Part shown: in pieces, positions 46,901-57,200 of the stretch
How the letters are laid out: every line of letters begins with the position of its first letter
Numbering within the stretch: position 1 is the stretch's first letter
NCBI RefSeq assembly: GCF_028330965.1
Contig: NZ_JAQMUB010000066.1
Span: 1-64,000, forward strand
DNA length: 64,000 nt
Origin: Oscillatoria sp. CS-180
GTDB taxonomy: Bacteria; Cyanobacteriota; Cyanobacteriia; Phormidesmidales; Phormidesmidaceae
Reading direction: 5' to 3'
Position numbers and translations under genes: made by a program
The notes under the pieces: generated by a model
What the model was told of the DNA's origin: nothing
Database searches by the model: none
What the model saw: the letters and a program-made list of their open reading frames with translations, nothing else

Positions 46901-48650
46901 AACGGTCCTGCATCTGTGGAACTTAACGTCTGAAACAGCCTCGAAAACACCTGAATGTGTGCATTGTGGTTCGGCTCAAACCAAGAAAAACGGGTTTTAC
47001 AAGGGACAGCAGGCTTATCGATGTAAGCACTGTAAGCGACAGTTCTTAGCCTCAGCTGTAGTTCAGGTCGAAATTCAGCAGCGGCTAGCGAGACTGACGG
47101 CTCAACAGCAGCAGAGCTTCTACAGTTTGATTTACTGGGCGCAAGCCATCAGCAAGTATCTGATGACCGATCGCTGCCAAATTGCCGTCGTTTCTAATCA
47201 GCTTCAGTCTGTCTTAGGAACCGAGACCCTATGTCCCGAAAAAGGAACGCTGTTGGGACCCGTCACGGTGATTCCCCAGGAGTACCCCAATTTGAGCTGC
47301 TGCTCTATTGATCTGGCGCTGTCGAAGCGGGGAAAAATGACTCATCCTGATTGGGTTGATGTCGTTTTGGCGGAGGTTATCCAGGCAGAACCAGCCCGTA
47401 TGGTCGCTTATCGTACCGGTCAGCGCTGGCTTCCTCTGTATGAATCACAACGACTGGAGGTAGATACCGCATCCTCGATCGCCCTCAAGCCCAAAGGTCT
47501 CTATATGATTACAGGCGGATTAGGGGGATTGGGGTTGGCCATTGCCCATGATTTGGCCCAGCGAGTCCAGGCAAAGCTGGTGCTGATCGGGCGATCGCCT
47601 TTTCCACCCGCATCAGAATGGGACTATTGGCTACAGGAACAGGGCGAAGACAATAGGACAAGTCAAAAGATACGTCAGCTTCAGGCGTTAGAAGATCTAG
47701 GCGCAGAGGTCCTGATCCTCCAGGCTGATGTGACTAACCTGGATTCGCTGCTGGCTGCTATGGAGCAGATTGATCAGCGGTGGGGGACTTTGAATGGCGT
47801 CATCCATGCTGCTGGGATTGCCGGCGGCTGCATTGTGCAACGGCAGAAACCCGCGATCGCAGACAATGTCCTACAGCCCAAATTGCAAGGTACGTTACAT
47901 TTGCTGGCAGCTTTACAAGAGCAGCCACTAGACTTCCTGGTGCTGTTTTCTTCTCTGGCCTCCAAATTGGGAGGGCTGGGGCAAGTCGCTTACTGTGCGG
48001 CCAATGCCTTTCTCGATGCCTTTGCCATTGCTGAATCAGCTCGACCCGATCGCAGAACAGTCGCCATCAATTGGGACTTTTGGCAAGACATTGGGATGGG
48101 GGTGACTACTGAAATCCCCGAAGACATTAAGGCCTTTCGGGTCGCAGAACTTCAGCAGGGCATGACTCCTCAAGAGGGGTTAGAGGCATTTCACCGGATT
48201 TTATCCGGCTGTGTTGTGCCGCAAGTGCTCGTTTCAACGACTTCTTTCACCCACCGCATCGATCAGTGGATTCAGCTAAAGGCGCTATCCGAAGCCACCA
48301 GCTTTGAGTCTGTGGGTGTGACTGAGCGCTACAGCCGCCCCGAATTAGCCAATCTTTATGTCCCGCCGAGGGATGAGCTGGAGGAACAGCTGGCCGAGAT
48401 CTTCCAGTCGGTCATTGGCATTGATCAGGTCGGCATCCACGACAATTTCTTTGAGCTAGGCGGGCACTCCCTGATGGCAACCCAAGTGTTATCCCGACTA
48501 CGAGAGGTGCTTAAAACCGAAGTGCAGTTGCATAGCTTATTCGAGACGCCAACAGTCGCCGGAATTGCCAGCACTAGCCGCCCGGCGGATAACTCAGCTC
48601 CTACCGTTGACGACCGCACCGCCGTGACTCGTGAGGAGGTCGTACTATGA
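43914..48650 (+). CDS. Type I PKS module KS-AT-KR-carrier with zinc-ribbon insertion
   Basis: The 1578-residue protein has KS (about 10-425; Cys182, His317, His357), then an intact AT (Gly-His-Ser629-Val-Gly, His-Ala-Phe-His728-Ser) of the malonyl-type His-Ala-Phe-His pattern. A KR structural half is interrupted by a zinc ribbon (see separate entry). The KR catalytic half has Gly-Gly-Leu-Gly-Gly-Leu-Gly near 1200. The carrier has the PCP-style Leu-Gly-Gly-His-Ser, Ser1519. No DH, ER or methyltransferase is seen, so it adds a beta-hydroxy C2 unit. The carrier at its C-terminus suits hand-over to the condensation domain of the next protein. The ATGA overlap with the upstream gene and GGAAG before the start support the call. 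Confidence 0.92.
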   Translation: MSHASQSHLDRSIAIIGMAGTFPGARNIDQFWQNLHAGTESIQALSDEALTAAGVERSLLADPSYIKMGALLEEIDHFDASFFGFSPSEAAIMDPQHRLVLECAWEALENAGYVPNDGNGWTGVYVGGSLSTYLLYNLARNRDLVKAVGLPILLGNDKDYIPTRISYKLNLKGPSFSVSTACSTSLVAVHLACQDLLSQQCDMALAGGVEVKVPHAGYVYREGDIFAPDGHCRSFDARAQGTIFGSGLGLVVLKRYQDAIADGDHIHAVIRGTALNNDGSEKVGYTAPSINGQAEVIALAQAIAGVEPESITYVETHGTGTLVGDPIEFKALETAFRAGTDRNQFCAIGSVKTNIGHLNSASGIAGLIKTVLALKHHQLPASLHFETPNPAIDFEHSPFYVNTQLREWTSQDQPLRAGINSFGIGGTNSHIVLEEAPPCPASTPSRPWQLLLLSAKTPTALDQSTERMVSHLQQPESELADVAYTLQVGRQAFEHRRMLVCQTSEEAAQHLGNLASDRVLTRSRVSAPHSVVFLFPGQGAQYVNMGRDLYDSEPLFRACVDDCAEQLQPHLGLDLRPILYSDNEAAIATATHQLQQTAIAQPALFVIEYALAQLWITWGVQPEAMLGHSVGEYVAACLAGVFSLETALALIAIRGRLMQQMPSGAMLAISLAADALAPWLGPELELAVLNGPNSSVVSGPEAAIADLQQRLQAQSINCRRLQTSHAFHSQMMAPIVETFVADVATNSLQAPQIPYLSNVTGTWITATEATQPEYWGQHLRQTVQFSSGVEQLLLDPHAIVLEVGPGRTLTSLIRRQFTVECDRLLLTSLRHPKEQKSDAAGLMTTLGQLWLAGCDLNWRAFYQHEQRYRVPLPTYPFQRKRYWVDPVDSLDSTDATVKQTDLADWFYIPTWKRAIPLFQPQPQHDVASPVLIFLDEQGWGQQLASRLSQAQKKVITVQVGETFAQVAEDAYCLNPGELHDYKQFCKVLSEKNCLPQTVLHLWNLTSETASKTPECVHCGSAQTKKNGFYKGQQAYRCKHCKRQFLASAVVQVEIQQRLARLTAQQQQSFYSLIYWAQAISKYLMTDRCQIAVVSNQLQSVLGTETLCPEKGTLLGPVTVIPQEYPNLSCCSIDLALSKRGKMTHPDWVDVVLAEVIQAEPARMVAYRTGQRWLPLYESQRLEVDTASSIALKPKGLYMITGGLGGLGLAIAHDLAQRVQAKLVLIGRSPFPPASEWDYWLQEQGEDNRTSQKIRQLQALEDLGAEVLILQADVTNLDSLLAAMEQIDQRWGTLNGVIHAAGIAGGCIVQRQKPAIADNVLQPKLQGTLHLLAALQEQPLDFLVLFSSLASKLGGLGQVAYCAANAFLDAFAIAESARPDRRTVAINWDFWQDIGMGVTTEIPEDIKAFRVAELQQGMTPQEGLEAFHRILSGCVVPQVLVSTTSFTHRIDQWIQLKALSEATSFESVGVTERYSRPELANLYVPPRDELEEQLAEIFQSVIGIDQVGIHDNFFELGGHSLMATQVLSRLREVLKTEVQLHSLFETPTVAGIASTSRPADNSAPTVDDRTAVTREEVVL
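46956..47045 (+). other. IS1-InsA-like zinc ribbon embedded in the PKS
   Basis: Cys1015-x2-Cys1018 and Cys1037-x2-Cys1040 frame an 18-residue spacer with Lys-Lys-Asn-Gly, then Lys-Gly-Gln-Gln-Ala-Tyr-Arg before the second pair and Lys-Arg-Gln-Phe after it. This is the layout of the N-terminal zinc ribbon of IS1-type InsA transposases, where the sequence reads Cys-Pro-x-Cys...Lys-Asn-Gly...Arg-Tyr-x-Cys-x-x-Cys-x-Arg-x-Phe. It lies between His-Leu-Trp-Asn-Leu-Thr and Phe-Tyr-Ser-Leu of the KR structural subdomain. These are usually only about 15-20 residues apart, so roughly 45-50 residues appear to be added. The insert keeps the frame, and the PKS continues normally on both sides. Confidence 0.75.
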
Positions 48651-51280
48651 CCCACTCATCACCCAGCTTGTCTACTTTGATGGCTCGCCTCAAGGCGCAG
48701 GATGTGCAGCTACGGGCTGAGAACGGGCGTCTGCACTGCAATGCACCAACCGGGGTTCTAACAGCAGAGCTGCAGGCCGAGATTGTAGCCCATAAGCCTG
48801 CTCTTCTAAAGATGCTGGCGGCAGCAGCGTCCGAGACAGCGGCGATCGCGCCTGTACCCCATTCAGGGCGTCGTCCTCTTTCCTTTGGACAGCAGCGGAT
48901 TTGGGTCCTCGAACAGTTGGAAGATAAGTCCGCTACTTACAATGAATCTTTTCTCCTGCGCTTGGAGGGGCCGCTACAAATTGCCGGTCTGCGCTATAGC
49001 CTCCAACAGGTTTGGCAACGTCACGAGGTCCTGCGCTATAGCTTTCAATCTGCTGATGGGGTGGTCAGCGCCATCGTGAATGCTCCTATTCCGCTGTCCC
49101 TACCGATCGTGGATCTGCAAGCGTTAGCCTCTGCTCAACAGGCTGAGGTGGTTCAGCAGCGTGCGATCGCAGAGTCGCGGCGACCTTTTGACCTGGCAGT
49201 CGGTCCCCTGCTACGGCTTCAGCTTTTGCACTTGCAGCCGCAGTCTTTTGTCTTATTGTTGACGGCTCATCACATCATCTTTGATGGTTGGTCTCAGGCA
49301 GTTTTGTCGTATGAACTGCAAGCTGCTTACGCTGCCTATGTTGAGGGTAAACCGATGCCTTCAGCGCCTCTGCCAATCCAATATGGCGATTATGCGCTCT
49401 GGCAGCGGCAACAGTTTGAGGGCGATCGCCTCCGTCCTCAACTGCGTTATTGGCAGCAGCAGCTAGCAGGCGCACCCATGGTGATCGACCTGCCCACAGA
49501 CCGTCCTCGCCCTACCCTGACTAATTTTGAAGGGGGTGTTCATCCGTTTGAGTTGCCGGCTGAGGTCGTAACGGCTCTGCGGCAGCTCAGCCAGCAGGCG
49601 GGAGCCACGGTGTTTATGACGCTATTTGCTGCGTTCAACACGCTGCTGCATCGGTACACAGGACAAACCGACATTTTGATAGGAACCGATATTGCTAACC
49701 GGACTCGGATCGAACTAGAAAGGCTAATTGGGTTTTTCGTCAATCTGCTCGTGCTACGCACCGATTTGTCTGGCGATCCTTCTTTTCGGCAACTGTTAGA
49801 CCGGGTACGGCAAACCGCGATCGCGGCTTACCAGCATCAGGACTTGCCGTTTGAGAAATTAGTCGAAGCTCTCCAACCCGAACGGCAAACTGCTCACAAT
49901 CCGCTGGTGCAAGTTTTGTTTGTCTTTCAAAATACGCCTCCCCTGGTCTTGGAAGCAAATGGTCTACGGCTGACCTGGGGAGAATTTACGAATCAGGCTT
50001 CCCGGTTCGATCTGGCTTTGTTCATCAACGAACATCCGTGGGGGCTGGAGGGCGTTTGGAAATATAAGCGCGCCCTATTCGATCCGAAAACGGTGGCTCG
50101 GTTCTCACAGCAATTTTTAACGTTGCTTGACAGTCTGATCGCTCAGCCTAATGTCCCCATTAGCACCCTGGAACTACTGACGGAGACAGAAAAACAGCAG
50201 CAGTTTGACCAGCGGCAAGAACGGCAACGGGCTAAGGAGCAGCGCCTTAAAAGAACTCGGCGACGAGGGATCGATTTGGCCCATAAGCCTCTGCTGAGGG
50301 AAGGTCGACTCCAGCCCGATCAGCCGTTGCCCTGGATGATTGAGCCTAACCATCCAGCAGGTATCGATTTGGTTGCCTGGTGCCAAGAGCAGTCAGCCGC
50401 GATCGAGTCTCGCCTTTTGACGCATGGGGCTTTACTGTTTCGCGGTTTTGGAGCGATCGCTCCACAGCAGTTTGAGCAAGTTGCGGCGGCCCTTTGCCCA
50501 GGCTTGTTGACAGGCTATGGCGATCTGCCCCAGTTTGATCAAAGCGATCGCCTCTACCACTCCACGCCTTATCCCGCCGATAAAGCCATTCTGTTTCATA
50601 ACGAGAGCGCTCATCTACAGCGGTGGCCACTCAAACAGTTCTTCTGCTGTCAGGTGCCGGCTCAGCAAGGGGGCGCGACGCCACTTGTCGACTGTCGTGA
50701 ACTCTATCGGCGACTCCCCCCTGAGATCCGGACGCCATTTGAACAAAAGCAGGTGCGATACGTGCGCAACTTTGTCGAAGGTTTGGATGTGCGCTGGCAA
50801 GACTTTTTTCAAACAAACGATCCGGCCCTAGTTGAGTTGGCTTGTGTTCGGGCGGGCATCGAGTTTGAGTGGCGTACAGATGGAGGGCTGCGGCTCCAAA
50901 CCTGCTGTCCGGCCATCATCCACCATCCCAAAACGGCAGAGCCGCTGTTCTTTAACCAGCTGTTGTTGCATCACATTGCCTGTCTGAAGACGGTCGAACA
51001 GCGATCGCTGCGCTCCGTCTTCTCCGAATCGGACCTGCCGCGCCACGTCTACTACGGCGATGGGACGCCAATTGCCGATGACGTGATGACTCAGATCGAT
51101 GACCTTTACCAGCAGGTCGCGATCCGATTTACCTGGCAAGCCGGAGACATCCTGATGCTGGACAACATGCTGACTGCTCATGGTCGCGATCCCTTCAAGG
51201 GAGAACGGTTGCTGTTGGTGGCGATGGGCGAGCCGGTTTCCCAAACTGAGCAACCGCTGCTGGCAGAGATGACGTATTAA
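48647..51280 (+). CDS. NRPS condensation domain fused to a TauD-type aspartyl beta-hydroxylase
   Basis: The ATG overlaps the previous stop and follows GAGGAGGT. The 877-residue protein has a TubC-like N-terminal docking domain (about 8-60) and a condensation domain (about 78-520) with His208-His-Ile-Ile-Phe-Asp-Gly-Trp. There is a basic linker (Lys/Arg-rich, about 530-555) and a TauD/TfdA Fe(II)/2-oxoglutarate dioxygenase (about 555-865). Iron ligands are His651 and Glu653 (His-Asn-Glu) and distal His845, with Arg847 nearby. No A domain or carrier is present. Fusion of such hydroxylases to the C-terminus of an NRPS protein is known for beta-hydroxyaspartate siderophores (the IbetaHAsp type), which work with an interface domain and give L-threo product. 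The next gene begins with such a domain and an aspartate-type A domain. Confidence 0.88.
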   Translation: MTHSSPSLSTLMARLKAQDVQLRAENGRLHCNAPTGVLTAELQAEIVAHKPALLKMLAAAASETAAIAPVPHSGRRPLSFGQQRIWVLEQLEDKSATYNESFLLRLEGPLQIAGLRYSLQQVWQRHEVLRYSFQSADGVVSAIVNAPIPLSLPIVDLQALASAQQAEVVQQRAIAESRRPFDLAVGPLLRLQLLHLQPQSFVLLLTAHHIIFDGWSQAVLSYELQAAYAAYVEGKPMPSAPLPIQYGDYALWQRQQFEGDRLRPQLRYWQQQLAGAPMVIDLPTDRPRPTLTNFEGGVHPFELPAEVVTALRQLSQQAGATVFMTLFAAFNTLLHRYTGQTDILIGTDIANRTRIELERLIGFFVNLLVLRTDLSGDPSFRQLLDRVRQTAIAAYQHQDLPFEKLVEALQPERQTAHNPLVQVLFVFQNTPPLVLEANGLRLTWGEFTNQASRFDLALFINEHPWGLEGVWKYKRALFDPKTVARFSQQFLTLLDSLIAQPNVPISTLELLTETEKQQQFDQRQERQRAKEQRLKRTRRRGIDLAHKPLLREGRLQPDQPLPWMIEPNHPAGIDLVAWCQEQSAAIESRLLTHGALLFRGFGAIAPQQFEQVAAALCPGLLTGYGDLPQFDQSDRLYHSTPYPADKAILFHNESAHLQRWPLKQFFCCQVPAQQGGATPLVDCRELYRRLPPEIRTPFEQKQVRYVRNFVEGLDVRWQDFFQTNDPALVELACVRAGIEFEWRTDGGLRLQTCCPAIIHHPKTAEPLFFNQLLLHHIACLKTVEQRSLRSVFSESDLPRHVYYGDGTPIADDVMTQIDDLYQQVAIRFTWQAGDILMLDNMLTAHGRDPFKGERLLLVAMGEPVSQTEQPLLAEMTY

Positions 51281-51299
51281 CCCAATTAAGCCAAAAAGG

Positions 51300-54200
51300 A
51301 TGACCCATACCGACTCGATTCAAACCTTACAAACGACGGCTCAGACGATGACAGCCGCCGTGGAAGGGTTTTGCCTATCCGATCAGCAGATCCAGCTTTG
51401 GCAATTAGGCGCGGAGGCAACGACCTACCAAGTCCGGGGCGTCCTTCACATGAGGGCTCCAATCGATGAGGCTCAACTGCGACAGGCCATTGCCCAGGTC
51501 GTTGCCCGACACGAGATCTTGCGCACTCGATTTGAGGCCCTGTCTGGACTTGCTTTACCCTATCAGGTGATTGATCCCCAGCCCCATTTTGATTGGCATG
51601 TGCTGGATTGGGCAACTCAGATGCCCGCCGATCAAGAGACAGCGCTGCAAACGCTGTGGGCTGATGTGCCACCGATTCGGCAGTTCTTCCCCCCACTGAA
51701 GGCTACCTTAATTCGGTATGCGCCTGAGGAGTATGCCCTACTCCTACAGTTGTCTGCACTGTGTGCTGATGGGCAAACGCTGCAAAGCCTGTGCCGAGAG
51801 ATTTGTCAGGCGTATGGATCAGGGCCTGCTGCTGCGGATGTGCCGCAGTACGCCGACTATTGTGAGTGGCTCCATGACTTGCAGGCTGAGACAGACGAAG
51901 CGGCCCTGGCAGGATATCGTTTCTGGCAAGGGCAACACTTTGAAAAGCCGAGTTTGCCGTCTCTAGGGGAATCAAGATGGGGAGGCGATTGCGCCTTTTC
52001 CCCAGCCTGCCAATGTCGGCCACTGGCCCCTGAGGCGGGGACTCAGCTTGAGCAAAGAAGCCGTCAACTGGGAAGCCGTCCTACGACCTGGCTGCTGGCC
52101 TGCTGGCAAGGTCTACTCTGGCGGCTGACAGCGCGATCGCCCCAAACCATTGGTGTTGCCATCGACGGTCGCTCTTTGGATGCGTTAAGTCAGGGCTTGG
52201 GGCTCTATGAGCGCACCTTGCCGTTAATCAGTCAGTTCCAGGCAGGAGCTTGCTTCAGTGCTCAGCTGCCGCAGCTAGAGCAGGCCCTGCAAGCGCTGAA
52301 CGACTGGCAAGAATATGCGTTGCCGCTTTCGGATCGCGAAGGTCTGCCTGATCGAGACGCGATCAAGACGAATCTAACGCTCTGTTTTGCCTATCAGCAG
52401 CGGCAGACCCAGTATCGTTTGCCAACTGGGACGGCTCAACTCACCAATCCCGTCGCCTACAACAGTGCCTTCGCGCTCAAGCTGCTGTGTGCTGAAACCG
52501 AAACGGGCTGGTTGACAGAGCTGCACTACGACACCCATCGCTATTCGTCAGCCGCGATCGCTGATTTGCTAAGCCAGTTTCACTGTCTTTTAGCCGAGAC
52601 TTTACGGCAGCCGGATGCCTGTGTAGATCAGCTGCCGCTGCTAGAGGATCGAGCACGACGGCACGTCCTCCATGATTTCAATGCAGCCCCTTTGCCCGCG
52701 TCAACCCAGTGCTGGCACGAGTGCTTTGAGCAGCAAGCCGTACGCACGCCGCAGCAGATAGCTGTCATCTATGAAGAAGATTCTCTGTCCTATGCAGAGC
52801 TGGACGCTCGGGCCAATCAGGTTGCTCACTGTTTGCAGGCTCGGGAAATTGGGCCGGAGCAGTGTGTCGCTCTATGGGGAGCACGATCGCTGGACTTGCT
52901 GGTGGGGCTACTTGGCATTCTTAAGGCTGGGGCAGCTTACGTCCCGCTCGATCCGGCATGGCCAACAGCCCGCTTGCAGACGCTACTGGCCGCGGCCCAC
53001 ATTCCCCTCATCCTGTGTCCTGGCAGCTCCAGCGAAGGTCTTCCCGAACTGAACGTGCCCGTGTTGGCACTGGGGGACAGTGCGATCGCCAACTGTCCTA
53101 AGACACGTCTTCCTGCTCTGGCCAAACCCGAAAATCTGGCTTACACGCTCTTTACCTCAGGGACGACAGGACAACCCAAAGGGGTCAGGGTAGAGCATCG
53201 TCACCTAATGAGCTATCTCACGGGGGCAATAGAGCGTTTAGCGGTTCCCGCCGGAGCGAGTTTTGCCAGTGTTTCGTCGGTGACCACCGACTTGGGCAAC
53301 ACGGCCCTATTTATTCCCCTTTTACAGGGCGGCACGCTGCATCTGCTGTCTCCGGCTCGAACAACCGATCCGGATGCCTTTGCGGCCTACAGCCAGCGTC
53401 ATAGAATTGACTGCTTGAAAATCACACCCTCCCATCTACAGGCCTTGCTAACAACTCATCGGTCAGAGATTTTGCCTCGTCAACTCTTGGTCTTGGGAGG
53501 TGAGGTAGCCTCTGGGGCGCTGGTAGCTCGCATTCAGGACTGGGGAAACTGTCGCCTTGTCAACCACTACGGCCCCACTGAAACCACCGTAGGCGTACTC
53601 ACCTATGCAGTGACGGATGCCCTCGCCTCTACGCCGCTCCCCCTAGGGCGACCCCTGCCAGGGGTGCAGGCCTACGTGCTAGATGCACAACTCAATCCCA
53701 TGCCAATCGGCGCGATCGGTGATCTTTACATCGGTGGTAATAGTGTGAGTCGCGGTTATCTTCAGCCTGATCAGACCGCTGCCAGTTTCATTCCTGACCC
53801 TTTCAGCTGGCAAGCAGGCGTCCGCCTTTATCGCACCGGCGATCGCGCTCGCTATCGCCGGGATGGCACCCTGGAGTTTTGCAGTCGTGACGATCAGCAG
53901 CTCAAACTCCGAGGCTTTCGGATTGAACTGGGAGAAATCGAAGCGGTCCTGATGCAGCATCCCAGCGTGCAACAGGCGATCGTTCAGCCATGGCAGCCGG
54001 CCAGTCAGGGCTTGCAGCTAGCGGGCTATGTTGTCGGCAGGGATGGCGATGCTATCAGCGAGACTGACCTCATTCGATATGCCGAGGCGCATCTGCCAGA
54101 GCATATGGTGCCTGGACATTGGATCACGCTGAAAGCGCTCCCCCTGACTGCTAGCGGCAAAGTCAACCGCACAGCTTTGCCCCATCCGGAGGATGTCGCT

Positions 54201-57200
54201 GAAACGATTGCGTTTGTGCCCGCGAGTAGTGAAGTCGAGCAGATCCTTTGTCAAATTTGGAGTCAAGTGTTGCACCTTGACCCAGTCGGCATTCACCACA
54301 ACTTCTTTGATCTAGGCGGAGACTCGATTCTCAGCATTCAGATTGTGGCTCAGGCCCATCAGGCAGGGTTGCATCTCTTACCGAAGCATCTGTTTCAGCA
54401 CCAGACGATCGCCGAGTTAGCGACAGTTGTCAGCTTTGACTCAGCCGTCCAGGCAGACCAAGGATGTGTGTCAGGCAAGGTCCCCCTTACTCCAATTCAG
54501 CAGTGGTTTTTTGAGCAGACCTTACCAGAACCACACCACTTCAACCAAGCAGTTTTGCTGACGGTGCCTTCGACAATAGATCCGCAGGCGCTACAGAAAG
54601 CGTTGAATCATATTCTGATGCATCACGATCAGCTGCGATCTCGCTTTCAACGCACTCCCTCCGGCTGGCAGCAGTCCATTGTGGCGACGGCTCAGGCTCC
54701 TTTGATTGTCGTTGATTTGTCCCACGCTGCTGATACTGCCGACGCTATGACGGCTGTAAGCGCGTCAGCGGCGACTCTGCAACACAGTCTCGATTTACAG
54801 TCGGGACCTTTGCTGCGGGCAGCGCTCTTTCAGTTGGGAACCAGTCAGTCTGGTCGGCTCTTGCTGATGGCTCATCATCTAGTCATAGATGGCGTCTCTT
54901 GGCGGATTCTCTTGGCGGATCTGCTAACGGCATATACCCAGTTGCAGCAGCACCAGCCGGTTCAACTGCCGCCCAAAACGACAGCGTTCAAAACCTGGGC
55001 TGAAATCCTTCACGATCAAAGCCAGCGGGCGGCGCTTTTGGTCGAAGTGGACTATTGGCAGGCTCAAACCCAATCGGGCAGCGATCTCCCCACCGATGCC
55101 CGATCGCAGAACAGAGTGTCCAACGATCCTGCGTTGACGTCAGCCCTTAATACAGAGGCCATGGCAGCTCAAACCACGGTCACCTTAGATGCGGAACACA
55201 CAGAGCGTCTGCTACATGCAGTACCGCCTTGTTACAACACCCACATCAATGATGTGCTGTTGACGGTGCTGGTACAGAGCTTTCAAGCCTGGACAGGTCA
55301 ATCCGCTCTGCTGGTCGATCTAGAAGGTCATGGGCGAGAACCTCTTTCGGCGGATACCGATTTGTCTCGTACGGTGGGCTGGTTTACAACTCATTTCCCC
55401 GTACGGCTGGAGTTATCTGGGGCCGATACCCCTGAAATCGCGCTCAAGTCTCTGAAAGAACAGCTTCGCCAAATTCCTCAAAACGGCTTGGGTTATGGGC
55501 TTTTGCGCTATCTCCATCCCGAAAGGCCGTTGGCTGACGCGGCTGCTATACCCCAGGTTTGCTTTAACTATTTGGGGCAGATTGATCAGGGCCTGCCGAC
55601 AGCACCGGGTTGGGGGTTAGCAACGGCGGCGATCAGCCCACTGCGATCGGGGTCAGGATTGCGGAGTCACTGGCTGCGCTTAGATAGTTGGGTCGCCGGA
55701 GGGCAGCTACAGGTTACTTGGACTTACAGCCCTCATCTGCATCAGCCTGAGACAATTCAGCAATGGGCTGAGACCTTTATCACTACCCTAGAGAGCCTGA
55801 TTCACCATTGCCAGAGCCCCACCGCCGGTGGTCGCACTCCATCTGATTTTCCCTTAGCGAAGATTAGCCAACCGCAGTTGGATCGGCTGGTTGGCAATGG
55901 GCAGGGAGTTGCCGATCTCTATCCGCTGTCGCCAGTGCAACAGGGCATTTTGTTTCACACACTGTATGCCCCCGAATCATCGTCGTACTTTAACCAACTC
56001 AGTGCCACGCTCCGAGGTCGCTTGAATGTACCGGCTTTCCAGCAAGCTTGGCAACAGATGATTGAGCGGCACCCAGCGCTACGCAGCACAATTCATTGGG
56101 AAGATTTGGAGACTCCTCTACAACAAGTACATCGGCGGGTTGTTCTACCCTGGGTTGAAGTGGACTGGCGTCACCTTTCCCCGAGCGAACAGCAGCGACA
56201 GCTAGACGCCACGATGCAGGCGGATCGATCGCGGGGCTTTGCCCTGGATCAGGCTCCGCTAATGCGATGCTTCTTAGCCCGTATTGAAGAAGAGGCTTAC
56301 CGCATTGTTTGGAGTTTCCACCATTTGCTGACAGACGGCTGGTGTTTGTCCATCATGCTGCGGGAAGTCCTGGCTTTTTACACAGCGGGCGATCAGCTGC
56401 CGCTATTACCCATCGCGCCTCCCTATCGGCACTACCTTACCTGGCTGCAAGCTCAGGCTACCCAACACGCTCAGATCTACTGGCAAGAGCAGCTTCAGGG
56501 GTTCACAGCGCCGACGCAATTAGGTCTCGAACGCACTGGCGATCGCAGCGGCGATCGCAGCGATGCCGCCGATTTTCGGCAAGCTCAACGGCTGCTCTCA
56601 GTCAATCTGACCCAGGCCCTGCGCCAGGTTGCTCAGCAGCACCGCCTGACACTCAACACTGTGATTCAGGGGGCTTGGGCGATGGTGCTCGCTGGCTACA
56701 GCGGCAGCACAGATGTGGTCTTCGGGGCCACCGTCTCAGGTCGTCCAACCGATTTGGCCAATGCCGACCAGATGGTTGGGGTCTTTATCAACACGCTGCC
56801 GGTAAGAGTACGGGTTGCTGCTGAACAGCTACTGCCCTGGCTACAGGCGCTACAGCTACAGCAGGTTGAGCAGCAGCGCTATGCCTATAGCTCACTCGTG
56901 GATATTCAGGGCTGTAGTGAGGTGCCCCGGGGTGTGCCCCTATTTGAAACTATTTTGGTCTTTGAAAATTATCCCTTCGATGCCCCCCTCGGCTCAGAAG
57001 CCTCAGGATTGGCAGTGGAAGCAATTCAAGGATTTGAGCCGACGCACTATCCGCTGACGCTGGTGGTGGTGCCTGAACCCGTGCTCAGTTTTCACATGAC
57101 CTATGATGCGGCACGGTTTGCCCCCGATGTCATCGATCGCTTGCTCATTCATATGCAGACCGTATTGAGCGCGATCGCTAAACAACCTAACCGTGGTTTA

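Noticed and set aside
56309-56824. 171-codon plus-strand open frame inside the large NRPS gene
   Set aside because: Out-of-frame shadow of the condensation domain; the main frame has intact motifs throughout.
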